Shown here: piece after piece, positions 13,496 through 20,233 of the stretch
How positions within the stretch are numbered: position 1 is the first letter of the stretch
Layout: every line of letters starts with the position of its first letter
Virus record (IMG/VR): IMGVR_UViG_3300044213_000047
Location: 1 to 52,837 of that record
Direction: 5' to 3' (one strand)
Source: a virus
DNA length: 52,837 nucleotides
Translations under genes and position numbers: made by a program
Notes under the pieces: generated by a model
What the model was told of the DNA's origin: nothing
Databases searched by the model: none
What the model saw: the letters and a program-made list of their open reading frames with translations, nothing else

Positions 13496-14965
13496 TTACA
13501 GTCCTTTCAAATCACTAACGTATTTTTCAATGAACTGCTTTCGTTTTGATGTTAAATTATCAACAGCAGCTGAGACCACCAAGAATTTATTTTTTTCTTC
13601 GTGTAAGTCAAACCCATAATTACCTTTTTCTATCAATTCCCAACAACTTGGTTTTTGATATTTACTGGCAGAAGAAGTTAAATACTTTCCAAGATCTTCC
13701 GCAATATGTTCATCCATATATTCTGTTTTCCAAATAGATTTTCCATACTTCAAAATCCATGTAAAACCATACTTTTCGTGTTCGCGATCAAATTCGCTAA
13801 CCCATGGTCCCTTTATATCTCGTTGCAGCGATAAAGCATGCCATTTCCAGTTATGCATTTGATTATCAATAAACCATCTGTTACTACCAATAACATCTTG
13901 TTTAGTTTCAGGTGGTAGTCCAATAATCATACTGGATCTAAATGTTACATCGTCTTTCCAGATTTCATTTCTTAATCTCAAAAGATAAGTTTTTCCATGC
14001 TTGCCGCTCCATCCTTTACTAATCACCTTTGATCCTTCTTCAGAAAAAGATTCTATTCCAAGATAACCAGCAATCAATCCCATTTCCTTCAACTTCTCAG
14101 CCTGCCCATCATACGTATATAATAGGTCTGGTCTTAAATATGCTCCGAAATTAATCTTAAATGGTAGTTTAGTTAATCTCTTATGTAACTCGTTAATCTT
14201 TTCATTATTATCGTTAAATGTATCCTCTAACATATAATAATTTGTTGTTCCATACATATCATAATTATAAACAATCTCATCGATGATTGAATCATAATCT
14301 TTTGAAAAATCGTTTTTAGTTTTACCAATATATGGAAACCTACAGAATTTACATTTAAAAATGCATCCTCTACTAATTTCCAATGGAAGTGATTCTTTGG
14401 TTTGAATGCAATCATTCTTATGCCACCTAAAAGAACACTTTGAAATTTGAAACTTTCCACTATCGCCAAGAATAGAATCAGCGAAAGTTTCACGAACAAT
14501 TCTATTACCATTAAATATTTCAAATGGTAACATTTTACCACCACGATAAATGTGATTACAATATGCTAAAATTGTGTCTTCAGCATGGCCATAAAAATAG
14601 TAATCAAATGCTGTTCTATTTTTATAACGATGACTAAACTCGTGTACTGAAGGACCACCCATAATTACATTTAAATTTGGGTATTTCTGTTTTATCTTTG
14701 GAAGGATTTCTTCACAAAACTTAACGGTCCACCAACCAGATGTTCCATAATTGATCATCTGACCCCAAGCAAGAATTTTAGTTTCTTGCGTTATAAATTT
14801 GTCGAGAAGATCGAACAATGTTTGTGAATCTAATTCGTGCACCCAATCAATTACTTGCACAGAATATTCGTGTTGTCTGAGATACCAAGCCAGTTGATAT
14901 GGTCCAAAAATTCTATACAGTTGTTTATTATCAGATACAACACCTGTTAATACAACAATATCCAT
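13496..14965 (-). CDS. B12-binding-type radical SAM enzyme
   Basis: The ATG overlapping the upstream stop (TAATG) gives 489 residues. An N-terminal Rossmann-like part (about 1-150: YQLAWYLRQHEYSVQVIDW, NVIMGGPSVHEF) matches the cobalamin-binding-like domain of this class. The cluster motif C201-x3-C205-x2-C208 (SRGCIFKCKFC) starts the radical SAM barrel, followed by GYLGIESFSEEGS and SSMIIGLPPET. The canonical B12 DxHxxG motif is not visible, so cobalamin use is uncertain. It is translationally coupled to the DUF3050 gene, arguing for a shared pathway. Confidence 0.88.
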   Translation of the reverse strand: MDIVVLTGVVSDNKQLYRIFGPYQLAWYLRQHEYSVQVIDWVHELDSQTLFDLLDKFITQETKILAWGQMINYGTSGWWTVKFCEEILPKIKQKYPNLNVIMGGPSVHEFSHRYKNRTAFDYYFYGHAEDTILAYCNHIYRGGKMLPFEIFNGNRIVRETFADSILGDSGKFQISKCSFRWHKNDCIQTKESLPLEISRGCIFKCKFCRFPYIGKTKNDFSKDYDSIIDEIVYNYDMYGTTNYYMLEDTFNDNNEKINELHKRLTKLPFKINFGAYLRPDLLYTYDGQAEKLKEMGLIAGYLGIESFSEEGSKVISKGWSGKHGKTYLLRLRNEIWKDDVTFRSSMIIGLPPETKQDVIGSNRWFIDNQMHNWKWHALSLQRDIKGPWVSEFDREHEKYGFTWILKYGKSIWKTEYMDEHIAEDLGKYLTSSASKYQKPSCWELIEKGNYGFDLHEEKNKFLVVSAAVDNLTSKRKQFIEKYVSDLKGL

Positions 14966-15759
14966 TATTCGTGTCTCCAATAATCTTTCTGCGTAGTAAT
15001 ATCCTCTAAGACAGCATCCCAGAACTCAATTCTAGCGTCAATCGCCTCAAGTGCTGCCTGTTCTGCTTCGTGGATTTTTACTGGATCATGTTCACATAAA
15101 GTCTCAACCAAATAGATTGAAGCTGGTCCATGTTCGTCACCATCTAATTCAATGTGTCTTTGTAGATAGTAATGAAATTTTGGACAATCATGGTTAACCA
15201 AGTTTAACGTATTAGCTATATTTGTGAACATAGTTGGAATAGATGTCTCTCGTCCAAAACAAAACGCTGCAGCAACCACATGTGGTTTACCTGTTTCGAT
15301 AAACTTAAATGTTTTTTCCATAAACCTTCTACTTGGATATGGAACACTGGCATTTTCAAGAGCATAACGAAACCCATTATTCGTTACAGTTTGAATGAAA
15401 CTCTCAAATTCTCTGCCATCCGCCCCAATTTCCAACATTGCTTGAGCGTATAGATCATGGTGTGAAATTGTACCAATACCATCAATATCAATATCACTTT
15501 CTTCTCCAGTCACAATATCATTAATCGTCCTTGCTAATCCCGAACGAATCCATTTATTTGGAACCCAACAAGTTGTACTTGGGCAGATTTCATGCTGAAG
15601 GGTTTTTAACAGCGACATGAAATCCCAGACAGCATAAACATGTCTTTCCATAAACATCTGAAGTGAAGTTATGTCACAGAGAATCTTATCATTGTTTAAA
15701 AGTGGATGATTATACAAAACCCTTCTTCTTTCTTCAATTTTCCTTAATGGTAATTTCAT
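14965..15759 (-). CDS. DUF3050 protein, haem-oxygenase-like fold
   Basis: The start chosen (MKLPLRKIEERRRVLYNHP) avoids the tRNA just upstream. The 264-residue helical protein follows DUF3050 closely: FMERHVYAVWDFMSLLKTLQ, ISHHDLYAQAMLEIGAD and LQRHIELDGDEHGPAS. The His, Glu and Asp residues in these helices are placed like the metal ligands of haem-oxygenase-like diiron oxidases (HDO). HDO enzymes often work beside radical SAM or 2OG enzymes in small-molecule pathways, and here the next gene is radical SAM with a TAATG overlap. Product unknown. Confidence 0.82.
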   Translation of the reverse strand: MKLPLRKIEERRRVLYNHPLLNNDKILCDITSLQMFMERHVYAVWDFMSLLKTLQHEICPSTTCWVPNKWIRSGLARTINDIVTGEESDIDIDGIGTISHHDLYAQAMLEIGADGREFESFIQTVTNNGFRYALENASVPYPSRRFMEKTFKFIETGKPHVVAAAFCFGRETSIPTMFTNIANTLNLVNHDCPKFHYYLQRHIELDGDEHGPASIYLVETLCEHDPVKIHEAEQAALEAIDARIEFWDAVLEDITTQKDYWRHE

Positions 15760-15772
15760 ATAATCCTTATTT

Positions 15773-15846
15773 TGGAGCGGATAGGGGAAATCGAATCCCA
15801 CTCTGCGCAGCTTGGAAGGCTGGCGACGCACCTCACGCTTACCCGC
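15773..15846 (-). tRNA. tRNA-Gly(TCC)
   Basis: The acceptor GCGGGTA/TATCCGC pairs fully, CCA is encoded, and the loop CTTCCAA gives anticodon TCC. C27:C43 and the outer T-stem pair are mismatched. Confidence 0.8.
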
Positions 15847-15859
15847 ATATTTGAACGAA

Positions 15860-15935
15860 TGGCTACCGTGGAGAGATTCGAACTCCCAGCCTTGTGTTTT
15901 GGAGACACCTGCGCTGCCAATTGCGCCACACGGTA
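15860..15935 (-). tRNA. tRNA-Trp(CCA)
   Basis: TACCGTG/CACGGTA acceptor, T loop TTCGAAT, anticodon loop CTCCAAA and an encoded CCA end give a regular tRNA-Trp. Confidence 0.88.
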
Positions 15936-15966
15936 ATAATTTTATTATTTTTCACTGAGATATATT

Positions 15967-16040
15967 TGGTGCCCATTTACGGATTTGAACTCCCACCAAG
16001 GGTTTTGGAGACCCGTATGCTGCCATTACACTATCGAGAT
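15967..16040 (-). pseudogene. decayed tRNA-Trp-like sequence
   Basis: The anticodon arm GGGT-CTCCAAA-ACCC, D arm (TAGTGTAATGG) and terminal CCA remain. Neither acceptor strand (ATCTCGA with AATGGGC) nor T stem pairs. GGGAGTTC is shared with the adjacent tRNA-Trp, so it looks like a degenerated duplicate. Confidence 0.6.
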
Positions 16041-16096
16041 ATTATTTCATTCAATACCCAACGCTTCAGCCAGTTGCAAACTTCTACAAAGGCAAA

Positions 16097-16306
16097 TTAT
16101 GCATAAGAGTCTTGAGGTACTGGACCAATGCTATCTGCTAATTGACCTTCAGCGTCATAAACCTTAATATGCTTACCCTGTTGGTTATGTAGGTTACGAC
16201 CGAATTCTAGTGCTTTTTCGAGCGAAGAAAGGAAGAAGTGAGTAACTTTCAACTCACCATTTTCCCAGAAGTGCATTGTTACTTTATGAGATTTAGGTAA
16301 TGACAT
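16097..16306 (-). CDS. hypothetical protein
   Basis: The 69-residue alpha/beta protein (VTMHFWENGELKVTHFFLSS, ALEFGRNLHNQQGKHIKVYD) begins directly next to the glycosyltransferase stop. It probably shares that transcript. No family was recognised. Confidence 0.7.
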   Translation of the reverse strand: MSLPKSHKVTMHFWENGELKVTHFFLSSLEKALEFGRNLHNQQGKHIKVYDAEGQLADSIGPVPQDSYA

Positions 16307-17359
16307 TTAATTCTCCTTGAATTGTTTAAACCAAATTCGTTTGGTCTTGTTTGTATAGTTCTTTAACGACAACTGATTTGTCTTCACATTCAGCTGAGGG
16401 AATCTATATGCAAACCTCAATCCCTCGATAATATCTTGTCCGTTGGTTGGGTCTCTAAGACCTAGTGTTTGCCATGGTATCTCTTTGCTACCAATGAGCG
16501 GAACACCCTGACTGATTACATCAGCACCAACGATGTTAAATGTTTCTGAGAAGTTACACTGTAACGCCAGATCCATTTGCCCACATAACTCCAAGAATTG
16601 TTCTCTTGGTGTCCATGTATGATTGATAAGAGTATGACCCTTATCGTGAAAATGCTGGAACAAACCTTTCAAGTTGCTAACGGCAGGTTGTCCCTGCATT
16701 TCAATTCGACCAGCATTAACGTGGAATCTGAGTTTCTTACCGATGTTGTCGGCAAACTCTACAGCTGCCAATGCTTGTACTAGGTGATTCTTCAGAGGTC
16801 TAACAGCACCGAAACACCCAATATCTATATTGTCCTTGTCTTTTTCGAGTTTCTTGCTCTTATACTCTTGCGGGTAATAGTTGGGTAAGTAGATAACCTT
16901 TTCGTTGGCTGTCTTGTCATCCCAATCGTTAAGATGTTGAAGAAAGAACTTCATTTCCCTTAACATGCGAGGAGCATTAACGCCAATGATTATATTCTTA
17001 AACTTTGAATACTCGCCGATCCAATCCATAGCCATACCTTCACCAGCCATAAATGGCATCTCTGAATGAAGACGAATAATCCACTTCACATTCGGGTGAA
17101 GTTTCTGTAGGATTAAAAACTTTTGAGGAACAACCCATAATGCTTCAACAATGACATGGGTTGGTTTGAAATTAGTAACTTCTCTGTCAATAGCATTGTT
17201 ATCTGGAACGACAACTAACTTTGATTCGATACCCATATCGTTGAGCATAACATACATGAAGTTTGCTGAGTTATACAGACCTGTGCTTAGACCGATGTGG
17301 TTATCACGATCAATGTTATAATCTTCTTTTCGTTTTAATATAAACAGTACACGAGACAT
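16307..17359 (-). CDS. GT-B glycosyltransferase (GT4-like)
   Basis: The 350-residue protein shows two Rossmann-like halves. The C-terminal half has IGCFGAVRPLKNHLVQALAA, a histidine-rich stretch, and CNFSETFNIVGADVISQG followed by VPLIGSKE, the E-x-F-x-x-x-x-A-x-x-x-G layout that binds the nucleotide sugar in GT4-type enzymes. No membrane segment is seen. Phage glycosyltransferases may modify DNA bases, virion proteins or host glycans, and nothing here chooses between these. A TATAAATA box (17398) about 40 nt upstream may be a late promoter. Confidence 0.82.
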   Translation of the reverse strand: MSRVLFILKRKEDYNIDRDNHIGLSTGLYNSANFMYVMLNDMGIESKLVVVPDNNAIDREVTNFKPTHVIVEALWVVPQKFLILQKLHPNVKWIIRLHSEMPFMAGEGMAMDWIGEYSKFKNIIIGVNAPRMLREMKFFLQHLNDWDDKTANEKVIYLPNYYPQEYKSKKLEKDKDNIDIGCFGAVRPLKNHLVQALAAVEFADNIGKKLRFHVNAGRIEMQGQPAVSNLKGLFQHFHDKGHTLINHTWTPREQFLELCGQMDLALQCNFSETFNIVGADVISQGVPLIGSKEIPWQTLGLRDPTNGQDIIEGLRFAYRFPQLNVKTNQLSLKNYTNKTKRIWFKQFKEN

Positions 17360-17397
17360 GTCGAATCAAAAAATGGTAAAGGAATTGTTATCTTGTA

Positions 17398-17405
17398 TTT
17401 ATAAC
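17398..17405 (-). promoter_or_regulatory. T4-like late promoter box
   Basis: TATAAATA on the minus strand matches the T4 late-promoter consensus and lies about 40 nt before the glycosyltransferase start. No -35 element is needed for this class. Confidence 0.5.
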
Positions 17406-17428
17406 ACCCCTGTATTTCCATTTTATTT

Positions 17429-17504
17429 TGGTGCCCACAACATGATTCGAACACGTGACCTACTGATTACTAATCAGTTGCTCTACCAACTGAGCTATGT
17501 GGGC
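17429..17504 (-). tRNA. tRNA-Thr(AGT)
   Basis: GCCCACA acceptor, loop TTAGTAA (anticodon AGT) on an ACTGA/TCAGT stem, and encoded CCA. An A34 anticodon for Thr is unusual in bacteria and would need deamination to read all ACN codons. Confidence 0.88.
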
Positions 17505-17510
17505 GATAAC

Positions 17511-17774
17511 TTAATTTTCTAAAACTGCGACGATATCTTCTTGTTTAATAATAACACGTTGAGCATCACCAACTTTAACAACTTGTGCTTTATTCCACAT
17601 CAAATATACTACGTCGCCTACTTTAACATCAGTAACTTCTGGTCCGATTGCTAATACTGTTCCAGATTTTGATTCACCAGTTCCCTGAGAATCAAGAATA
17701 ATACCAGAAGATGTTGTTTCTTCACGTTTATTTTCAGCAATCAAAACTTTGTCATGCAAGGGTTGAATGTTCAT
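17511..17774 (-). CDS. GroES-like co-chaperonin (gp31 analogue)
   Basis: With the ATG start (MNIQPLHDKVLIAENKREET) the protein has 87 residues. The GroES pattern is clear: N-terminal strand PLHDKVL, a mobile-loop region ETTSSGIILD, GTVLAIGPEVTDVKVGDVVY, and the end VIIKQEDIVAVL. It should cap host GroEL, as T4 gp31 does for capsid folding. Four codons upstream a GTG could extend it slightly, but it has no ribosome site. The gene lies inside the tRNA array. Confidence 0.92.
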   Translation of the reverse strand: MNIQPLHDKVLIAENKREETTSSGIILDSQGTGESKSGTVLAIGPEVTDVKVGDVVYLMWNKAQVVKVGDAQRVIIKQEDIVAVLEN

Positions 17775-17799
17775 ATTATCTTTCACTGTGTTAAAAAAT

Positions 17800-17874
17800 T
17801 GGTGGTGAAGGTTGGATTCGAGCCAACGACCTTTTCCGTATGAAGGAACTGCACTACCGCTGTGCTACATCACC
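17800..17874 (-). tRNA. tRNA-Met(CAT)
   Basis: GGTGATG/CTTCACC acceptor with one T:T mismatch, loop TTCATAC (CAT) on TTCC/GGAA, CCA encoded. The paired position 1 suggests an elongator or an Ile-type CAT tRNA. Confidence 0.82.
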
Positions 17875-18076
17875 ATTGTTGAAAGTACTGTCATCTGTTT
17901 AAGGAAATATAGTCTTGAATATAGCGTTCAAGCATTCATTCCCCTCTACCTTGGCAGATCTGCTCTTCGGTCCTCGTACCACCACAGTACATCGAGGGAC
18001 TCGGTAAAGGTCGGTATCACCCTGACAGTCAGGCTGCTGGTTAGGCAACTTCGCTCTCAGACTTTCAACAATGGTG
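17871..18076 (-). repeat. structured insert A with 16-bp inverted repeats
   Basis: CACCATTGTTGAAAGT (17871-17886) is perfectly inverted at 18061-18076. It encloses about 174 nt without a coding frame but with internal hairpins (CCTGACTGTCAGG, GCAGATCTGC). The base of the stem includes the CCA end of tRNA-Leu(TAG) and the first bases of tRNA-Met. See findings. Confidence 0.7.
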
Positions 18077-18157
18077 CGTCTGGTCAGACTCGAACTGACA
18101 CGCTTTTAGGGCACGAGCTTCTAAGACTCGCATGGCTACCAATTACATCACAGACGC
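18072..18157 (-). tRNA. tRNA-Leu(TAG)
   Basis: Perfect GCGTCTG/CAGACGC acceptor, loop CTTAGAA (TAG), a long variable arm as expected for Leu, T loop TTCGAGT and encoded CCA. Confidence 0.9.
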
Positions 18158-18300
18158 ATGGTGTATAATTTTACAACTCTCACATCGTAAAACCTAACGA
18201 CTCCACCTGCCGAATTACCGTAACGTGGCATTAACACGAACTTCATTGACGGAAGTTAATCGGATAGATGCTTTTTGCTCATGCCTATCATACGAGGAGA
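18158..18300 (-). other. non-coding spacer with hairpins
   Basis: This 143-nt spacer between an initiator-like tRNA and tRNA-Leu has no convincing gene. It holds hairpins AACTTC/GAAGTT and TTTTAC/GTAAAA. It may be a structured RNA like inserts A-C, but no inverted repeat joins its ends. Confidence 0.35.
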
Positions 18301-18375
18301 TGGTAGCGGGAGGTGGTAACGCTCCACCCTCGACATGGCTTATGAGACCATTCGGGTCGACTTGACCTTCCCGCA
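18301..18375 (-). tRNA. initiator-like tRNA-Met(CAT), atypical loops
   Basis: The cloverleaf closes with six acceptor pairs (GCGGGA/TCCCGC), a T:T mismatch at 1:72, A73 and encoded CCA, echoing the unpaired 1:72 of initiator tRNA. The anticodon loop CTCATAA sits on ATGGT/GCCAT. The D arm is GGTC/GACC with a 5-nt loop lacking GG, and the T arm is GGTGG/CCACC with loop AGCGTTA lacking TTC. It could be a specialised tRNA mimic or a decaying gene. Confidence 0.5.
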
Positions 18376-18380
18376 ACAGC

Positions 18381-18746
18381 TTATTGTTTAGACCACTCAG
18401 CAATCACCTTGCGATCTACACTTCTTTGTTCTCTTGTACCATATTTTGCTACCATGGCAACAATTCTTGGCACAATATACAACTGAAACATTCCATCATT
18501 GTTACGTTTCTTCTCAACATAACTGTATGGTTTACCAGCTAGATATGCTCTTGCTAATTCAGTGGCACGAGCTTCATTTCTAACATTCCACTTTCGATGA
18601 TTAGTCAAACTGTTTAATTTCCAGATAAGACTAGAATCAGTTCCTTTTGTATATTTTATCTGACCCTTGAGTTTGTTTTCTTCACGTTTGATGATAGATG
18701 GCTCAAGTGCCAAATGCTTTGCTTTAATTTTTAATTCGATACACAT
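18381..18746 (-). CDS. conserved phage protein, unknown function
   Basis: The start MCIELKIKAKHLALEPSIIK gives 121 residues. The block NHRKWNVRNEARATELARAY, followed by LAGKPYSYVEKKRN, is familiar from conserved proteins of T4-like and other phages. The basic, helical composition suggests nucleic-acid contact. It stands alone between tRNAs. Confidence 0.75.
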   Translation of the reverse strand: MCIELKIKAKHLALEPSIIKREENKLKGQIKYTKGTDSSLIWKLNSLTNHRKWNVRNEARATELARAYLAGKPYSYVEKKRNNDGMFQLYIVPRIVAMVAKYGTREQRSVDRKVIAEWSKQ

Positions 18747-18857
18747 TTTAATTTCCTTTGTTGTTAATTTTAGAAACATAATAAAAAACAAAAGAAACCT
18801 TACGGTGGACGAATCTAGGCTGACAATTTCTCCATGTCGCTTCTCCTTATAAAAAGT

Positions 18858-18934
18858 TGGTGCGTTAGACAGGAATCGAACCTGCTTCAGTCTGGTTTAG
18901 AATCAGCTACCCTTACCAAGTGGGCTACTAACGC
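18858..18934 (-). tRNA. tRNA with anticodon CTA (possible amber suppressor)
   Basis: GCGTTAG/CTAACGC acceptor, D stem GCCC/GGGT, T arm GCAGG-TTCGATT-CCTGT, A73 and CCA are regular. Counting from base 26, the anticodon arm is GCTGA-TTCTAAA-CCAGA, placing CTA at 34-36, which reads UAG. Only three central pairs hold the stem (27:43 and 31:39 mismatch). The neighbouring tRNA-Cys has the same mismatch pattern, which supports the register. Confidence 0.65.
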
Positions 18935-18948
18935 ATTTTATATATATC

Positions 18949-19023
18949 TGGCTCCAGAGGGTGGGATCGAACCACCGACCAATTGATTAACAGTCAACTG
19001 CACTACCGCTGTGCTACTCTGGA
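18949..19023 (-). tRNA. tRNA-Asn(GTT)
   Basis: TCCAGAG/CTCTGGA acceptor, loop CTGTTAA (GTT), T loop TTCGATC and encoded CCA. Confidence 0.92.
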
Positions 19024-19030
19024 ATAAAAC

Positions 19031-19105
19031 TGGCGACTCGTAGGAGAATCGAACTCCTGTGTCCTGCTAGACAGGCAGGCATAATAACCATTATATTAAC
19101 GAGCC
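19031..19105 (-). tRNA. tRNA-Asp(GTC)
   Basis: GGCTCGT/ACGAGTC acceptor, anticodon stem CCTGC/GCAGG with loop CTGTCTA (GTC), discriminator G and CCA. Confidence 0.92.
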
Positions 19106-19111
19106 AAATTT

Positions 19112-19202
19112 TGGTGGACAACAATGGGAATCTAACCCACTTCTTCCTCGTATGCTATTACGAAGTTTCAGACCAGCATCAGGTCATCACAACAGTAAGT
19201 CC
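19112..19202 (-). pseudogene. decayed tRNA-Ser-like sequence
   Basis: It has class II length with GGAC/GTCC at the acceptor base, T stem GTGGG/CCCAT (loop TTAGATT) and a terminal CCA. The anticodon region reads GGTCTGAAAC, one base short of a Ser TGA loop, and its stem no longer pairs. It is probably a degenerating tRNA-Ser; an intact tRNA-Ser(TGA) exists at 21078. Confidence 0.5.
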
Positions 19203-19212
19203 AAAATGTTTA

Positions 19213-19431
19213 TCAGTCAACCAAAAAACTAGAGTATTTTGGTTTGGTTATTTCTACCCATGCTTCAACACCTGGGTCGACCTCTTCAAACTGGTTTCCA
19301 TATGTAAACTCAAAACAACAATTTGCTGCTTGCCTGAAATTCTCGAAAACATACTTTTCGCCAGTTTTAGAATCCAACACCAATACATCATCAACACGGA
19401 GTTTGAATCTCTCAAAATGTTCATCAATCAT
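19213..19431 (-). CDS. hypothetical protein in tRNA array
   Basis: The start at MIDEHFERFKLRVDDVLVLD gives 72 residues with a compact alpha/beta pattern (SKTGEKYVFENFRQAANCCF, VEAWVEITKPKY). The 12-nt word taagtccaaaat flanks the gene on both sides (about 19196 and 19464), hinting at local duplication or insertion. Function unknown. Confidence 0.65.
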   Translation of the reverse strand: MIDEHFERFKLRVDDVLVLDSKTGEKYVFENFRQAANCCFEFTYGNQFEEVDPGVEAWVEITKPKYSSFLVD

Positions 19432-19476
19432 GATTGATCTCCTTGTTGCTATGTGTCTGATTATAAGTCCAAAATA

Positions 19477-19569
19477 TGGTGGAGCAACTTGGAGTCGAAC
19501 CAAGAATGTTTACCACGAGGGGACGGATTTACAGTCCGCCGATGCACACGCCATAGCATCAATTGCTCC
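19477..19569 (-). tRNA. tRNA-Tyr(GTA)
   Basis: Perfect GGAGCAA/TTGCTCC acceptor, loop CTGTAAA (GTA), long variable arm and encoded CCA. Confidence 0.93.
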
Positions 19570-19577
19570 GAAACTTT

Positions 19578-19776
19578 CCATTTGTTAGTGTTACTACGTT
19601 ATAGACAGCCTTCACCGTACTGCCGTTTGTTTTTAACGACCAAACTTATTTCCCAAGCGTCCAAGGGATCTTTGTTTGATAACAACTGTATACGTAGTCT
19701 ACTCGAGTTAACCACACATTGACAGATTCACTATCCTGCGATCACAGGAATTTTCCATAATAACACTAACAAATGG
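19578..19776 (-). repeat. structured insert B with 16-bp inverted repeats
   Basis: CCATTTGTTAGTGTTA (inverted at 19578-19593) and its partner at 19761-19776 are perfect complements. They enclose about 167 nt of non-coding sequence with hairpins such as CCTGTGATCGCAGG. The 5' arm starts with the CCA end of tRNA-Glu. Confidence 0.7.
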
Positions 19777-19848
19777 TACTGCGTACGAGAGTCGAACTCG
19801 TCTTCTCAGGTTGAAAACCTGATGTCCTAACCGATAGACGAACGCAGT
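19774..19848 (-). tRNA. tRNA-Glu(TTC)
   Basis: ACTGCGT/ACGCAGT acceptor, loop TTTTCAA (TTC) on TCAGG/CCTGA, and encoded CCA. Its 3' end begins insert B. Confidence 0.92.
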
Positions 19849-19866
19849 ATTAACTAACTAAACTCA

Positions 19867-19895
19867 ATTATACTTGATATTTAAATAAATGTCAA
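19867..19895 (-). promoter_or_regulatory. sigma70-like promoter inside tRNA array
   Basis: TTGACA (19890-19895), 17 bp, TATAAT (19867-19872). It starts transcription about 12 nt before tRNA-Glu, giving the distal half of the array a second promoter. Confidence 0.85.
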
Positions 19896-19907
19896 GCATT
19901 ATTTTTT

Positions 19908-19981
19908 TGGAGTAGGTGACAAGAATCGAACTTGCTTCCATGGGTTTGCAATCCAGTGCCCATCCAACTGGCTCCACCTAC
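19908..19981 (-). tRNA. tRNA-Cys(GCA)
   Basis: GTAGGTG/CACCTAC acceptor, anticodon loop TTGCAAA (GCA) with only three central stem pairs, T arm CAAG-TTCGATT-CTTG, CCA encoded. Confidence 0.88.
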
Positions 19982-19987
19982 ATAACT

Positions 19988-20065
19988 TGGTACCTCTGCT
20001 GAGATTCGAACTCAGAGAACTTCTCCTTTTGAGAGAGACGACTTTACCAATTTGTCCACAGAGGC
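19988..20065 (-). tRNA. tRNA with anticodon CAA (Leu codon, short variable loop)
   Basis: GCCTCTG/CAGAGGT acceptor, anticodon stem TCTCT/GGAGA with loop CTCAAAA (CAA), T arm CTGAG-TTCGAAT-CTCAG, and CCA. The variable region is only about 6 nt, unlike normal bacterial Leu tRNAs. Confidence 0.8.
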
Positions 20066-20070
20066 ATACT

Positions 20071-20145
20071 TGGCCTCGCCTGAAGGAATCGAACCCTCAT
20101 TCGTAGGGTAGAAACCTACTGTATTATCCATTATACTAAAGCGAG
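20071..20145 (-). tRNA. tRNA-Arg(TCT)
   Basis: CTCGCTT/AGGCGAG acceptor, GTAGG-TTTCTAC-CCTAC anticodon arm (TCT), discriminator G and CCA. Confidence 0.9.
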
Positions 20146-20150
20146 ATAAT

Positions 20151-20227
20151 TGGTGCGGAAGGCGAGACTCGAACTCGCAGAACTCAGATTTTAAGTCTGA
20201 TATGTATACCAATTCCATCACATCCGC
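20151..20227 (-). tRNA. tRNA-Leu(TAA), short variable loop
   Basis: GCGGATG/CTTCCGC acceptor with one T:T mismatch, TCAGA-CTTAAAA-TCTGA (TAA), D arm GATGGAATTGGTATACAT of Leu type. The variable loop is only about 5 nt where Leu tRNAs carry a long arm. Confidence 0.85.
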
Positions 20228-20233
20228 AAAATT

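Noticed and set aside
17871-18076. Hammerhead ribozyme or group I intron as explanation of the structured inserts
   Set aside because: I found no CTGATGA/GAAA hammerhead core in them and no consistent group I core; the tRNAs beside them are complete without splicing.
18215-18403. A 62-codon minus-strand frame crossing the initiator-like tRNA
   Set aside because: It overlaps the cloverleaf and the end of the gene at 18381 and has no ribosome site or recognisable motif.
18858-18934. Pyrrolysine tRNA as the identity of the CTA tRNA
   Set aside because: tRNA-Pyl has a single base between acceptor and D stems, a tiny D loop and a 3-nt variable loop; this tRNA has a normal layout, and no PylS-like gene is present.
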